Positions 9,365 through 17,443 of a stretch of DNA of 64,000 bases are shown piece after piece. The number at the start of each line of letters is the position of its first letter. The first letter of the stretch is position 1. Source of the stretch: SLRI01 sp964402505 (GTDB lineage Bacteria > Pseudomonadota > Alphaproteobacteria > Geminicoccales > Geminicoccaceae). The position numbers and the translations under genes were made by a program. The stretch is taken from positions 11,693 to 75,692 of the forward strand of contig CAYOCP010000023.1 of the NCBI GenBank assembly GCA_964402505.1, in the 5' to 3' direction. The notes under the pieces are model-generated. The model was not told the DNA's origin and did not search any database. It worked only from the letters and a program-made list of their open reading frames with translations.

Positions 9365-9766
9365 ATGCTGACGATCGATCCGGACAAGGTCTGCGCCATA
9401 ATCGTCAAGGCCAGGGTGTTCGACGCCGATCTGCCGCACGAGGGTGACGACCCGGGCTCCGATCTCGCCCATGGCGAGGTCGATGAGCTGGAGGAGCATA
9501 CCGCACCCGAGGACGAGGCGCACGACGACAACACCCAGGACGAGCTTCGGTCGCTGATCGACGATCTCAACGACGACGAGCAGGTCGACCTGGTGGCGCT
9601 GGCCTGGCTCGGGCGCGGCAGCTACGGCATCGAGGAGTGGGCCGAGGCGCAGGCCGAGGCGCGGCGTGCGCACAACGATCGCACGGCGCAATACCTTCTG
9701 GGCATGCCCCTGCTCGCGGACTATCTCGAGGAAGGGCTTGCGGCCTTCGGGCTCGGCTGCGACTGA
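9365..9766 (+). CDS. DUF3775 protein
   Basis: 133 residues matching what I know of the DUF3775 family. It has an opening like DPDKVCAIIVKARVFDADLP, an acidic middle, and the conserved core DLNDDEQVDLVALAWLGRG followed by EEWAEA and HNDRTAQYLLG. It is acidic and soluble, with no signal peptide. The family has no established function, though it is common in alphaproteobacteria. ATG 9365 has GGAGGT about 11 nt upstream. The open frame extends to a TTG at 9161, but that part does not look like coding sequence. It heads a plus-strand run that continues with XpaC-like and TelA genes. Confidence 0.82.
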   Translation: MLTIDPDKVCAIIVKARVFDADLPHEGDDPGSDLAHGEVDELEEHTAPEDEAHDDNTQDELRSLIDDLNDDEQVDLVALAWLGRGSYGIEEWAEAQAEARRAHNDRTAQYLLGMPLLADYLEEGLAAFGLGCD

Positions 9767-9853
9767 GGGTGGGACGCGGGCGATGGACGTGCGGCGACAG
9801 GCGATGTCATTCGGGCGGGAGGCTTTTTCCTCGAACGACAGGGGCGGACGGCC

Positions 9854-9925
9854 ATGATCCGCGGCCTCGGCGGCGGGCTCCTGCTTTTCGGCTTCTGGCT
9901 GCTAGCCGTGCTGGCACTCTTTTGA
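9854..9925 (+). CDS. Possible 23-residue single-helix membrane peptide
   Basis: A short ORF between DUF3775 and the XpaC-like gene. ATG 9854 is preceded by an AGGGGCGG stretch about 7 nt upstream. The peptide has a short basic start (MIRGLGGG) followed by an uninterrupted hydrophobic run, LLLFGFWLLAVLALF, then TGA. The composition is what a real one-helix peptide would show, but a random GC-rich reading frame of this length cannot be excluded. If real it may stabilise or regulate the membrane complex of the operon. Confidence 0.4.
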   Translation: MIRGLGGGLLLFGFWLLAVLALF

Positions 9926-9959
9926 GAGCGACCGACGATGCCATGTTCGGGGCCACTCG

Positions 9960-10850
9960 ATGAGTGAGCCGACCAGCGATTTCGCCCGGCGCATCGGCTC
10001 GCGCGCGGCGACACCGGGGTCGGCCGGGACCGGGGCCGGCTGGTCGGTGAGCCATCCGCTAGTGCTTCATGTTGCGACCTTCTTCTCGGTCGGTCCCCTG
10101 GTCACGGGCCTGATGCTCGGCCAGGTCGAGAAGGCGCTCGGCGGGCTCGGCGCCATCGCGGCGCTCCAGGTGGCGGCCTGGCTGATCCGCCAGGGGCGCC
10201 TCGCCGAGCGGGAATATGCCGCGCGCACGATCACCCGCGCTCCGCCGCCGCGCAAGCTCGCCGGCATCGTTCTCGTCGGTCTCGCCGCCTTCTCGCTCAG
10301 CGCTCTGGGCGATGGCCAGCCTCTGATTCTCGGCCTCGTCGCCGCAGCGCTCATGGGCTATGCCGCCTATCTGGCCTACGGGCTCGATCCCCGTTCCGAC
10401 AAGGGGCTCGATGCGGAGCTCGCCGATCGGGCCGGCCTCAAGACCGAGGCCGTGCTCAAGGCGCTCGAGGAAGCGCGCGCCAAGGTCCGCGCGATCGAAT
10501 CCGAGGCGCGCGGCCTGCGATCGCGCGAGCTCAAGGAGCGACTCGGCCGGATCGTCGCAAGCGCCAACGGGGTGCTCGCCCAGATCGAGAAGGATCCGGG
10601 CGATCTGCGCCGTGCGCGGCGATTTCTCGTGACCTATCTCGACGGCACGCGCGACGTCGTGGCCGGGTATCGCGCGCGGCAGCAGGATCTTGCCGACACG
10701 CCGCTCGCCGACAATTTCCGCCATGTGCTCGAGACCGTCGAGCGGGTCTTCGAGGAGCAGCGCGAGATACTCAAGCGCAACGAAAGCCTCGACCTCGAGG
10801 TGCAGATCGAGGTGCTCAAGACGCAGCTCGACCGCGAAGGTGTTCATTGA
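9960..10850 (+). CDS. XpaC-like membrane protein (5-bromo-4-chloroindolyl phosphate hydrolysis family)
   Basis: 296 residues. Two hydrophobic hairpins lie at about 32-80 and 98-138 (LAGIVLVGLAAFSLSAL, ILGLVAAALMGYAAYLAYG). A cytoplasmic helical domain of about 150 residues follows (EARAKVRAIESEARGLRSREL). This is the pattern of the XpaC family, whose genes commonly neighbour telA. The family name comes from a phenotype in Bacillus and its biochemical role is unresolved. The gene ends 40 nt before telA and is surely in the same operon. The start ATG 9960 overlaps no other gene and has GGGG about 10 nt upstream. Confidence 0.8.
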   Translation: MSEPTSDFARRIGSRAATPGSAGTGAGWSVSHPLVLHVATFFSVGPLVTGLMLGQVEKALGGLGAIAALQVAAWLIRQGRLAEREYAARTITRAPPPRKLAGIVLVGLAAFSLSALGDGQPLILGLVAAALMGYAAYLAYGLDPRSDKGLDAELADRAGLKTEAVLKALEEARAKVRAIESEARGLRSRELKERLGRIVASANGVLAQIEKDPGDLRRARRFLVTYLDGTRDVVAGYRARQQDLADTPLADNFRHVLETVERVFEEQREILKRNESLDLEVQIEVLKTQLDREGVH

Positions 10851-10890
10851 GCGACGGTCCCGAGGCCGCCGCCATGCCGGGAGACGATCG

Positions 10891-12084
10891 ATGACCGAAC
10901 TGCCCGAGCGCGTTCCGCCGACGCGGAAGACCGCCGTCGCCGAGCCTGAAACGGGGCTCGCCACCAGCATGGCGGCGCTCTCGGGCGAGCTCGTCCAGGA
11001 CCTCCAGCTCGATCTCGAGGGCACGGCGGTCGAGCAGGTCCAGCAGGCGATGCGCGAGCTCGACATGACCGACAGCAACTCGATCATCTTCTTCGGCTCC
11101 AAGGCGCAGCAGCAGCTCACGGAGGTCTCGGACTCGATGCTCGAATCGGTGCGCACCAAGGATGTCGGCCCGGCCGGTGACGCGCTCAACGCGATGGTGG
11201 CCAAGTTGCGCGAGCTGAAGTTCGAGGCGATCGACCCGCGCGACAAGCCCGGCTTTCTCGCCCGTCTCTTCGGCGCCAAGAACAAGCTGATGGAGTACCT
11301 CGACGAGTACGAGACGGTACGCGACCAGATCGACGGCATCACCAACGACCTCGAGCGTCACAAGACCACGCTGCTCACCGACATCACCAGGCTCGACAAG
11401 CTCTACGACGTCAATCTCGACTATTTCCGTTCGCTCGAGGTCTACATCGCCGCCGGCCGGGCCAAGCTCAAGGATCTGGACGAGCGGGTCATCCCGGCCA
11501 TGGCCAAGTCGGTCGAAGGCTCCAACGACGTGATCGAGGCGCAGAAGCTGCGCGACCTGCGCTCGAGCCGCGACGACCTCGAGCGCCGTGTGCACGATCT
11601 CCTTCTGACCCGCCAGGTGACCATGCAGAGCCTGCCGTCGATCCGGCTGGTGCAGGAGAACGACAAGTCGCTGATCACCAAGATCAACTCGACCCTCGCC
11701 AACACCGTGCCCCTCTGGCGCCAGCAGCTCGCCCAGGCGATCACCATCTACCGCTCGGGCCAGGCGGCGGGTGCCGTCAAGGCGGCGACCGATTTGACCA
11801 ACGAGCTGCTCGAGAAGAACGCCGACAATTTGCGCGAGGTCAACGCCGAGGTCCGCCAGCAGGTCGAGCGCGGCGTCTTCGACATCGAGGTGGTCAAGCG
11901 CGCCAACGACCAGCTCATCGCGACCATCGAGGACAGCTTGCGTATCGCCGACGAGGGCAAGGCCAAGCGTCGCGAAGCGGAGCAGCAGCTCGCCGAATGC
12001 GAGCAGAAGCTCAAGGAGAGCCTGAGCGCCGCCTCGGCCCGGGCCGCGGGCAAGGCACCGCCAGCCGCAGCGAAGCCGGCCTGA
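10891..12084 (+). CDS. telA: TelA-family toxic anion resistance protein
   Basis: 397 residues, almost entirely alpha-helical. The TelA-domain features seen include DSNSIIFFGSKAQQQL, a conserved FLARLFGAKNKL stretch near residue 120, the segment DKLYDVNLDYFRSLEVYI near 170-190, and the conserved EANxxL-like C-terminal half (SLITKINSTLANTVPLWRQQ). No signal peptide or membrane helix is seen, so it is cytoplasmic or peripheral. TelA relatives are linked to tellurite and antimicrobial tolerance and to Ter-type stress systems, but the mechanism is not known. ATG 10891 is well placed, with GGGAGA about 10 nt upstream. The partner is probably the XpaC-like protein encoded just before it. Confidence 0.88.
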   Translation: MTELPERVPPTRKTAVAEPETGLATSMAALSGELVQDLQLDLEGTAVEQVQQAMRELDMTDSNSIIFFGSKAQQQLTEVSDSMLESVRTKDVGPAGDALNAMVAKLRELKFEAIDPRDKPGFLARLFGAKNKLMEYLDEYETVRDQIDGITNDLERHKTTLLTDITRLDKLYDVNLDYFRSLEVYIAAGRAKLKDLDERVIPAMAKSVEGSNDVIEAQKLRDLRSSRDDLERRVHDLLLTRQVTMQSLPSIRLVQENDKSLITKINSTLANTVPLWRQQLAQAITIYRSGQAAGAVKAATDLTNELLEKNADNLREVNAEVRQQVERGVFDIEVVKRANDQLIATIEDSLRIADEGKAKRREAEQQLAECEQKLKESLSAASARAAGKAPPAAAKPA

Positions 12085-12107
12085 GCTCGAATGAGAGGAC
12101 CGGTTCG

Positions 12108-13208
12108 ATGATCATGGAGAAGCTCTTCGGCGAATTCGTCGACGTCATCGAGTGGACCGACGACACGCCGGACACGCTGGCCTGGCGGTTCGAGCGCTAC
12201 AACAACGAGATCAAGTTCGGCGCCAAGCTGACGGTGCGCGAGGCGCAGACGGCGGTCTTCGTCAACGAGGGCGAGATCGCCGACGTCTTCACCCCCGGCA
12301 TGTACGAGCTGCGCACCGCCAATCTGCCGATCCTCTCCACCCTGCAGGCCTGGCCGCACGGCTTCGAGAGCCCGTTCAAGGCCGAGGTCTACTTCTTCAA
12401 CATGCGCCGCTTCACGGACCTCAAATGGGGCACCCGCAATCCGGCGATGCTGCGGGATGCCGAGTTCGGGCCGGTGCGTCTTCGGGCCTTCGGCACCTAC
12501 GAGATCCGGATCGCCGATCCGGCCGTGCTCCTGCGCGAGGTGGTCGGCACCGATGGGCATTTCACACTCGACGAGATCACCGACCAGCTCCGCAACCTGA
12601 TCGTCGCGCGCTTCGCCACGATTCTCGCGAGCTCGGGCATCCCGGTGCTCGACCTCGCCGCCAATTACGATCAGCTCGGCCAGTTCGTGCATGGCCGGAT
12701 AGCGCCCGAGTTCGCCAATTACGGCCTCGAGCTCACCAGACTCCTGGTCGAGAACGTCTCGCTGCCGCCCGAGGTCGAGCAGGCGATGGACCGGCGCACG
12801 TCCATGGGGGTGATCGGCGATCTGCGCAAGTACACCCAGTTCCAGGCGGCCGAGGCCATGCGCGCGGCGGCCGCGAACCCCGGGGACGGTGGGGCCGCGA
12901 CCGGCATCGGGCTCGGCATGGGCATGGCGATGGCGAAGCAATTCGCCGATGCGATGGGAGCGCCAGCCGCGGCACCTGCCGCCACGCCGCCGCCCCTGCC
13001 CTCGGGCCGAGCCTTCCACGTCGCCCGCGACGGCAAGCCGCAAGGCCCCTTCGAGCTGGCCGAGCTCCGTCAGCAATTGCGGGACGGGCGGCTGACCTCC
13101 TCGAGCCTCGTCTGGGCCGAGGGCATGGCCGGATGGGAGAAGGCGGCATCGGTGGCCGAGCTCGCACCGCTCTTCCGCGCCGTGCCGCCGCCGCTCCCGG
13201 GAGCCTGA
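12108..13208 (+). CDS. SPFH-domain protein with C-terminal GYF_2 domain (YdjI-like)
   Basis: 366 residues. About residues 1-245 form an SPFH/band-7 domain of the kind annotated as virion core protein-like and found in Bacillus YdjI (RYNNEIKFGAKLTVREAQ, ADVFTPGMYELRT, RAFGTYEIRIADPAVLLREV). A glycine/alanine/methionine-rich linker lies at about 260-300. A GYF_2 (DUF4339) domain closes the protein (ARDGKPQGPFELAELRQQL, LVWAEGMAGWEKA). There is no membrane helix, so it is expected to assemble at the inner face of the membrane through partners. ATG 12108 has GAGAGGA upstream. It lies 23 nt after telA and 10 nt before the zinc-ribbon gene. The GYF_2 tail suggests recruitment of a proline-rich partner (inference). 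Confidence 0.82.
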   Translation: MIMEKLFGEFVDVIEWTDDTPDTLAWRFERYNNEIKFGAKLTVREAQTAVFVNEGEIADVFTPGMYELRTANLPILSTLQAWPHGFESPFKAEVYFFNMRRFTDLKWGTRNPAMLRDAEFGPVRLRAFGTYEIRIADPAVLLREVVGTDGHFTLDEITDQLRNLIVARFATILASSGIPVLDLAANYDQLGQFVHGRIAPEFANYGLELTRLLVENVSLPPEVEQAMDRRTSMGVIGDLRKYTQFQAAEAMRAAAANPGDGGAATGIGLGMGMAMAKQFADAMGAPAAAPAATPPPLPSGRAFHVARDGKPQGPFELAELRQQLRDGRLTSSSLVWAEGMAGWEKAASVAELAPLFRAVPPPLPGA

Positions 13209-13218
13209 AGATCGGCCC

Positions 13219-14397
13219 ATGAAGCTCAAGCGTGGACCCTGGGGGCCGCGGACCTCCGATCCTGCGCCCGATTCACCGCCCGATCTTTCCGCCGCCCTGC
13301 CCGCTGCCGGACGTGAGGCGCAGCTCGCCTGCGAGCGGTGCGGTGCGGTCCTCGCCTATGCGCCCGGCACCGATTGCCTGGTCTGCGCCTATTGCGGGCA
13401 CGAGAACCGCATCGAGATGGCCCCCACCTCGATCGTCGAGCAGCCGCTCGAGGCGGCGCTCGCCCAGGGCGAGCTCGGCGACGCGCTGGAGGAAACCCGC
13501 ACCGTCAAGTGCGACTCCTGCGGTGCCGAGTTCACCTTCGATCCCGATCGCCATGCCGGTGCCTGCCCGTTCTGCGGCCATTCGATCGTCACCGACACCG
13601 GCATCAACCGCCAGATAAAGCCGGCCGCCCTGCTGCCCTTCCTGATCACCGAGCGCGAGGCGCAGGGCCGCGTGCGCCAGTGGCTGCGCGGCCTCTGGTT
13701 CGCACCGACGAAGCTCAGGAAATACGCCCGCGACCAGGGCCGCCTCGCCGGCGTCTACCTGCCGTACTGGACCTTCGACAGCTTCACCCGGAGCCACTAC
13801 GAGGGGCGGCGCGGCGATTTCTACAGCGTGCCGATGCAGGTCCGGGTCAACGTGAACGGCCGCATGGTGACCCAGACGCGCATGGTCCAGAAGGTGCGCT
13901 GGCGGCCGGCGGCGGGCGAGGTCAGCCGACATTTCGACGATGTTCTGGTGCTCGCCAGCCGCTCGCTGCCGACCTGGATGACGGACCGGCTGGAGCCTTG
14001 GGACCTTTCGGATCTCAAGCCGTACACGCCCCAGTTCATCGCCGGCTTTCAGGCTGAGGCCTATCGGGTCGGGCTCGCCGATGGCTGGGACGTGGCGGCA
14101 GGGAAGATGCGGGCCAGGATCGCCGGTGACGTCCGGCTCGCCATCGGTGGCGACATGCAGGAGATCCATAGCCTCGACGTCCGCCACAGCGACCGCACCT
14201 ACAAGCACATCCTCCTGCCCTGCTGGCTCGGCGCCTATCTCTTCCGGGGCGAGAGCTACCATCTGAGCGTCAATGCCCGAACGGGTATCGTGCAGGGCGA
14301 GCGACCCTATAGCTGGATCAAGATCGCCGCCGCCGTCGTCCTCGGCCTCGTCATCCTCGGCATCGCCTTGGCGCTCGGCAACCTCCAGGGCTTTTGA
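13219..14397 (+). CDS. Zinc-ribbon membrane protein (YdjG-like)
   Basis: 392 residues. Two N-terminal zinc ribbons have CxxC pairs at C38/C41 with C56/C59, and C98/C101 with C116/C119. The middle domain (about 125-350) contains YLPYWTFDSFTRSHYEGRRG and LLPCWLGAYLFRGESYHLSV, typical of proteins often mis-annotated as primosomal protein N'-like. One membrane helix lies at the C-terminus (about 368-388, IAAAVVLGLVILGIALAL). Bacillus YdjG has a comparable ribbon-plus-membrane design and acts with the SPFH protein YdjI. The neighbour here is also SPFH, so a membrane anchor role is plausible. It is the last gene of the operon and converges with the antiporter gene 17 nt on. Confidence 0.78.
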   Translation: MKLKRGPWGPRTSDPAPDSPPDLSAALPAAGREAQLACERCGAVLAYAPGTDCLVCAYCGHENRIEMAPTSIVEQPLEAALAQGELGDALEETRTVKCDSCGAEFTFDPDRHAGACPFCGHSIVTDTGINRQIKPAALLPFLITEREAQGRVRQWLRGLWFAPTKLRKYARDQGRLAGVYLPYWTFDSFTRSHYEGRRGDFYSVPMQVRVNVNGRMVTQTRMVQKVRWRPAAGEVSRHFDDVLVLASRSLPTWMTDRLEPWDLSDLKPYTPQFIAGFQAEAYRVGLADGWDVAAGKMRARIAGDVRLAIGGDMQEIHSLDVRHSDRTYKHILLPCWLGAYLFRGESYHLSVNARTGIVQGERPYSWIKIAAAVVLGLVILGIALALGNLQGF

Positions 14398-14414
14398 GGC
14401 ACGCGCAGGAAGCG

Positions 14415-15374
14415 CTACCCGAGCGCATCCCACCCCAGATGGCCCACATAGGCCACATAAAGCGCCAGGAGCACGGCGCCTTCGCGCCTCGAGACACGCC
14501 AGCCGCTGATCGCGAAGAAAAGCAGGAGAACGGTGGCGGCGAGCATGACCCAGATGTCGAAATTCGCGATCTCGCGCGGCACGTCGAGGGGGCGCACCAG
14601 GCTGGTGATGCCGAGGATGCCGAGGCTGTTGTAGATGTTGCTGCCGATGATGTTGCCGAAGGCGACATCGGCCTGCTTCTTGAGGGCGGCGATGACGGCC
14701 GTCACCAGCTCCGGCAGCGAGGTGCCGACGGCGACCACGGTGAGGCCGATGACCGTCTGTGAAATGCCCATGAGGGTGGCGAGCGCGATGGCGCCCGAGA
14801 CCAGGAGCCTGGCACCCGCAACCGTCAGCGCCACCCCGGCAAGGGCGACCAGAAGCGCCAGCCAGAGGGGCATCGGATGCTGTGGCAGCTGCAGTGCCGC
14901 CTCGGCCTCGTACAGCCCGGCCGCCTCGTCCGGATCGTCGCTCTCCTTGAAGTAGGTGAAGGCGACATAGGCGATGAGCGCTGCGACGAAGACGAGACCG
15001 GTCCAGCGGTCGAGCGCACCCGCCACCACGACAACACCGAGGGCGGCCGCGCTCAGCACGACGACGGTGCCGTCCCGAAAGAACGCCTCGGGACGACAGG
15101 CCAGTGGCAGGAGCAGGGCGCTCAGGCCGAGAATGAGGAGGATATTGGCGATATTGCTGCCGACGACGTTGCCCACGGCAATGCCGGGTGAGCCGGCGAG
15201 GGCCGCCTGAAGGCTGGTCACCAGCTCCGGCGTCGAGGTGCCGAAGCCGACCAGCACGATGCCGATGAAGAGCGGCGAGACGCCGAGCCTCGTCGCCGTT
15301 GCGACGGCGCCACGCACCAGCCCTTCGCCACCGACGACCAGAAGCACGAAACCGAGTATGAGCGATGCCAGCAT
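14415..15374 (-). CDS. Calcium/sodium antiporter (CaCA family, YrbG-like)
   Basis: 319 residues and about ten membrane helices in two inverted halves, as in YrbG/CaxA exchangers. Both alpha repeats are visible: VLVGFGTSTPELVTS with GNVVGSNIANI near residues 40-75, and TVVAVGTSLPELVTAV with FGNIIGSNIYN near 200-240. The glutamates in the two PEL motifs are the ion-binding residues. The protein exchanges calcium for sodium or protons across the inner membrane. ATG 15374 is used because the first helix starts there. The frame stays open to 15452 but the added residues look non-coding. The gene is divergent from a TauE-family gene, with 86 nt between them. Confidence 0.9.
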   Translation of the reverse strand: MLASLILGFVLLVVGGEGLVRGAVATATRLGVSPLFIGIVLVGFGTSTPELVTSLQAALAGSPGIAVGNVVGSNIANILLILGLSALLLPLACRPEAFFRDGTVVVLSAAALGVVVVAGALDRWTGLVFVAALIAYVAFTYFKESDDPDEAAGLYEAEAALQLPQHPMPLWLALLVALAGVALTVAGARLLVSGAIALATLMGISQTVIGLTVVAVGTSLPELVTAVIAALKKQADVAFGNIIGSNIYNSLGILGITSLVRPLDVPREIANFDIWVMLAATVLLLFFAISGWRVSRREGAVLLALYVAYVGHLGWDALG

Positions 15375-15460
15375 CGGGTCCAGTCCGGGTGCATGCGAAG
15401 GAATAGGCGGGTCGGAGACAATCGACGGCGTGCCGCGGCAGTGGTGGAGCACGCCGAACC

Positions 15461-16204
15461 ATGTGGCAAGCCGAAAACCTGGTGCTGGTGGCGGTGACCT
15501 TCCTGGTCGCCGGCTTCGTCAAGGGGGTGGTCGGGCTCGGCCTGCCGACCATCGTGCTCGGCGTGCTCACCACCACATACGGCATCACGCCGGCGATCGC
15601 GCTGATGCTGGTCCCGTCGCTCGTCACCAACGCGATCCAGGGCCTGGGCGGCGGGACGTCACTCGGCATCGCCCGCCGCCTCTGGCCCCTTCTCCTCGCC
15701 GCCGCCCTCGGCATCGTGGTCGGCGCCGGGGTGCTCGCCCGAAGCTCCGGCAAGGGTCCCGCCGTGACGCTCGGCCTGCTCATCGTGCTGCATGGCGCCG
15801 TCAGCCTGCTCGGGCCGAGCCTGCCGCAGCCGGGTCGGCACGAGCGCTGGCTTTCGCCGTTGGTCGGCCTCGTCAACGGACTGATCACCGGCTTCACCGG
15901 CTCCTCGATCCTGCCCGGGATGCTCTACATCCAGGCGCTCGGGCTCGACAAGGAGCGGCTCGTCCAGGCCATGGGCCTGCTCTTCGGCGTCTCGACCCTG
16001 GTCTTGATCGTCGCCTTCGCCCGCTACGCGCTTCTCACCCCCCGCTTGGCGCTGCTGTCGGCCCTGGCCCTGATTCCCGCCGTCGTCGGCCTCGTGCTCG
16101 GCGCCCGGCTCAGGCGACGGATCGCCGAGGACCGCTTTCGCCGCCTTCTCTACATCGTGCTCATCGCGCTCGGTGGGGCCATCGTCTGGCGCAACATCGG
16201 CTGA
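15461..16204 (+). CDS. TauE/SafE-family membrane transporter
   Basis: 247 residues and about eight membrane helices with the TauE/SafE (DUF81) signature in both halves: GFVKGVVGLGLPTIVLGV near the N-terminus and LVNGLITGFTGSSILPGMLYI near residue 140. These proteins export sulfite, sulfoacetate or other organic anions across the inner membrane; the substrate here cannot be read from sequence. ATG 15461 has GTGGAG about 12 nt upstream. The gene stops just before the convergent cbiX gene (4 nt gap). A second TauE-family gene lies at 34654-35427. Confidence 0.85.
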   Translation: MWQAENLVLVAVTFLVAGFVKGVVGLGLPTIVLGVLTTTYGITPAIALMLVPSLVTNAIQGLGGGTSLGIARRLWPLLLAAALGIVVGAGVLARSSGKGPAVTLGLLIVLHGAVSLLGPSLPQPGRHERWLSPLVGLVNGLITGFTGSSILPGMLYIQALGLDKERLVQAMGLLFGVSTLVLIVAFARYALLTPRLALLSALALIPAVVGLVLGARLRRRIAEDRFRRLLYIVLIALGGAIVWRNIG

Positions 16205-16208
16205 AGGC

Positions 16209-17294
16209 TCAGCGCCGGCGATTCAAGGCGCTCAGGGGACCGTGCGGATGATGCTCGTGCGGATAGGGGTGGTGATGGTGGTCATCGGGGCCGTGGTGGT
16301 GATGATCGTGCCCGTGCGCATGGTCGTGCCCGTGAGCATGGGTCAGCCGGCAGGCGCCGGTGCAGAAGTCGTCGCAGAGCGGGCAATCCTCGACCGACGA
16401 GCCGGGTGCCGAAGCGCCCTTGCCCTCGACATGGTGGTGATGGCTCGCCTGCGGCAGCCCGACCTCGGCCTCGAAGCCCAGAACCTGCGCCCGATACTTG
16501 CAAAGCGAGCAGTTCATGAGATTCTCGCCCTCGAGGATCTCGCGAACCCGGTCGGCGAGGGTCTCGACGACGAGCGGGTGGTCGCCGAGATAGCCGGCCT
16601 CGATGAATCCAATTTCCGGGTGCCGCGCCGCCACCTCGCGGGTGAAGCCGAAGATCCGGTCGACCAGGATGCCGGTGAAGAGGAAGTAGGGAAAGACCAC
16701 GACCCGCCTGTAGCCGAGCTTTGCCACGTGCTCGAGGCAGGGCTCGACCAGGGGAAAGGTGACGCCGGAGTAGCCGGTCTCGCACCAGCCGAAGCCCATG
16801 CCCTCCCAGAGCATGCGAGCGATCTTGGCGACGTTGGAGTTGGCATCCGGGTCCGAAGCGCCCCGGCCGATGACGGCGAGGCAGATCTCGTGCCGCGGCA
16901 CCGGCCCGCATTCGGCATCGGCCCCGGCCAAAGCCGCCTCGATGCGATCGGCGGCGGCCCGGATCATGCGGGCGTCGACCGCCAGCTCGCGGCCGTAGTC
17001 GATCCTGAGCCCGTGCACTTCCTGGTAGGTGTTGAGGACGGAAGGAATGTCGTTCTTGGCGTGACCGGCGGCGAACAGCATGCCCGGCACCGCCAGGACG
17101 CGGGTGCAGCCGGCCGCTCGCAGGCGATCGAGACCGTCACGGATCACCGGGTTGGCGAACTCGAGATAGCCGTGCTCGACCGGCCAGTGGGGGAAGGCCG
17201 CCTCGAGCTTTTGCGCCACCGCGGCGAACTCGGCCACCGCCTTCGTCGAGCGCGATCCGTGGCCGCACACCATCACGCCGATCCGCTCGTCCAT
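16209..17294 (-). CDS. cbiX: Long-form sirohydrochlorin cobaltochelatase CbiX with Fe-S motif and His-rich tail
   Basis: 361 residues. Two CbiX/CbiK-type halves carry the catalytic histidines H11 (VCGHGSRS) and H78 (FAAGHAKND). The C-terminus has a MxCxxC motif (M260, C262, C265), a further cysteine cluster (C304, C307, C311, C315), and a histidine-rich tail from about 319 to 351 with HGHDHAHGHD-type text. The long CbiX of Bacillus megaterium has the same design, with an Fe-S cluster on the MxCxxC motif. The enzyme inserts Co2+ into sirohydrochlorin in early cobalamin synthesis, and the tail may store or sense metal. ATG 17294 has CAGGA upstream. No other cobalamin gene and no recognisable B12 riboswitch is adjacent. 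Confidence 0.87.
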   Translation of the reverse strand: MDERIGVMVCGHGSRSTKAVAEFAAVAQKLEAAFPHWPVEHGYLEFANPVIRDGLDRLRAAGCTRVLAVPGMLFAAGHAKNDIPSVLNTYQEVHGLRIDYGRELAVDARMIRAAADRIEAALAGADAECGPVPRHEICLAVIGRGASDPDANSNVAKIARMLWEGMGFGWCETGYSGVTFPLVEPCLEHVAKLGYRRVVVFPYFLFTGILVDRIFGFTREVAARHPEIGFIEAGYLGDHPLVVETLADRVREILEGENLMNCSLCKYRAQVLGFEAEVGLPQASHHHHVEGKGASAPGSSVEDCPLCDDFCTGACRLTHAHGHDHAHGHDHHHHGPDDHHHHPYPHEHHPHGPLSALNRRR

Positions 17295-17443
17295 ACGGTC
17301 CTGTTCCCCGTCACCTGCTCACCTTCGAGGGACATAGCCCTTCGCCGGCCGGCCGCAAAGCCCGGCCCCGCCATGCGAACCTGACGGCGACCACGTGACC
17401 CGCTAATCTGCAAACGAGGGCGGGAGCGGAGCGGCAGGACCAG

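Noticed and set aside
3241..9447. A plus-strand frame open for more than 2000 codons opposite the envelope operon
   Set aside because: Its translation is proline/arginine-rich low complexity with no domain, and it is an artefact of GC-rich codon use in the minus-strand genes. It also reads through the N run.
17295..17443. Cobalamin riboswitch upstream of cbiX
   Set aside because: No B12-box sequence (GCCACTG-type) or the rest of the conserved core is present on the minus strand in this 149-nt region.
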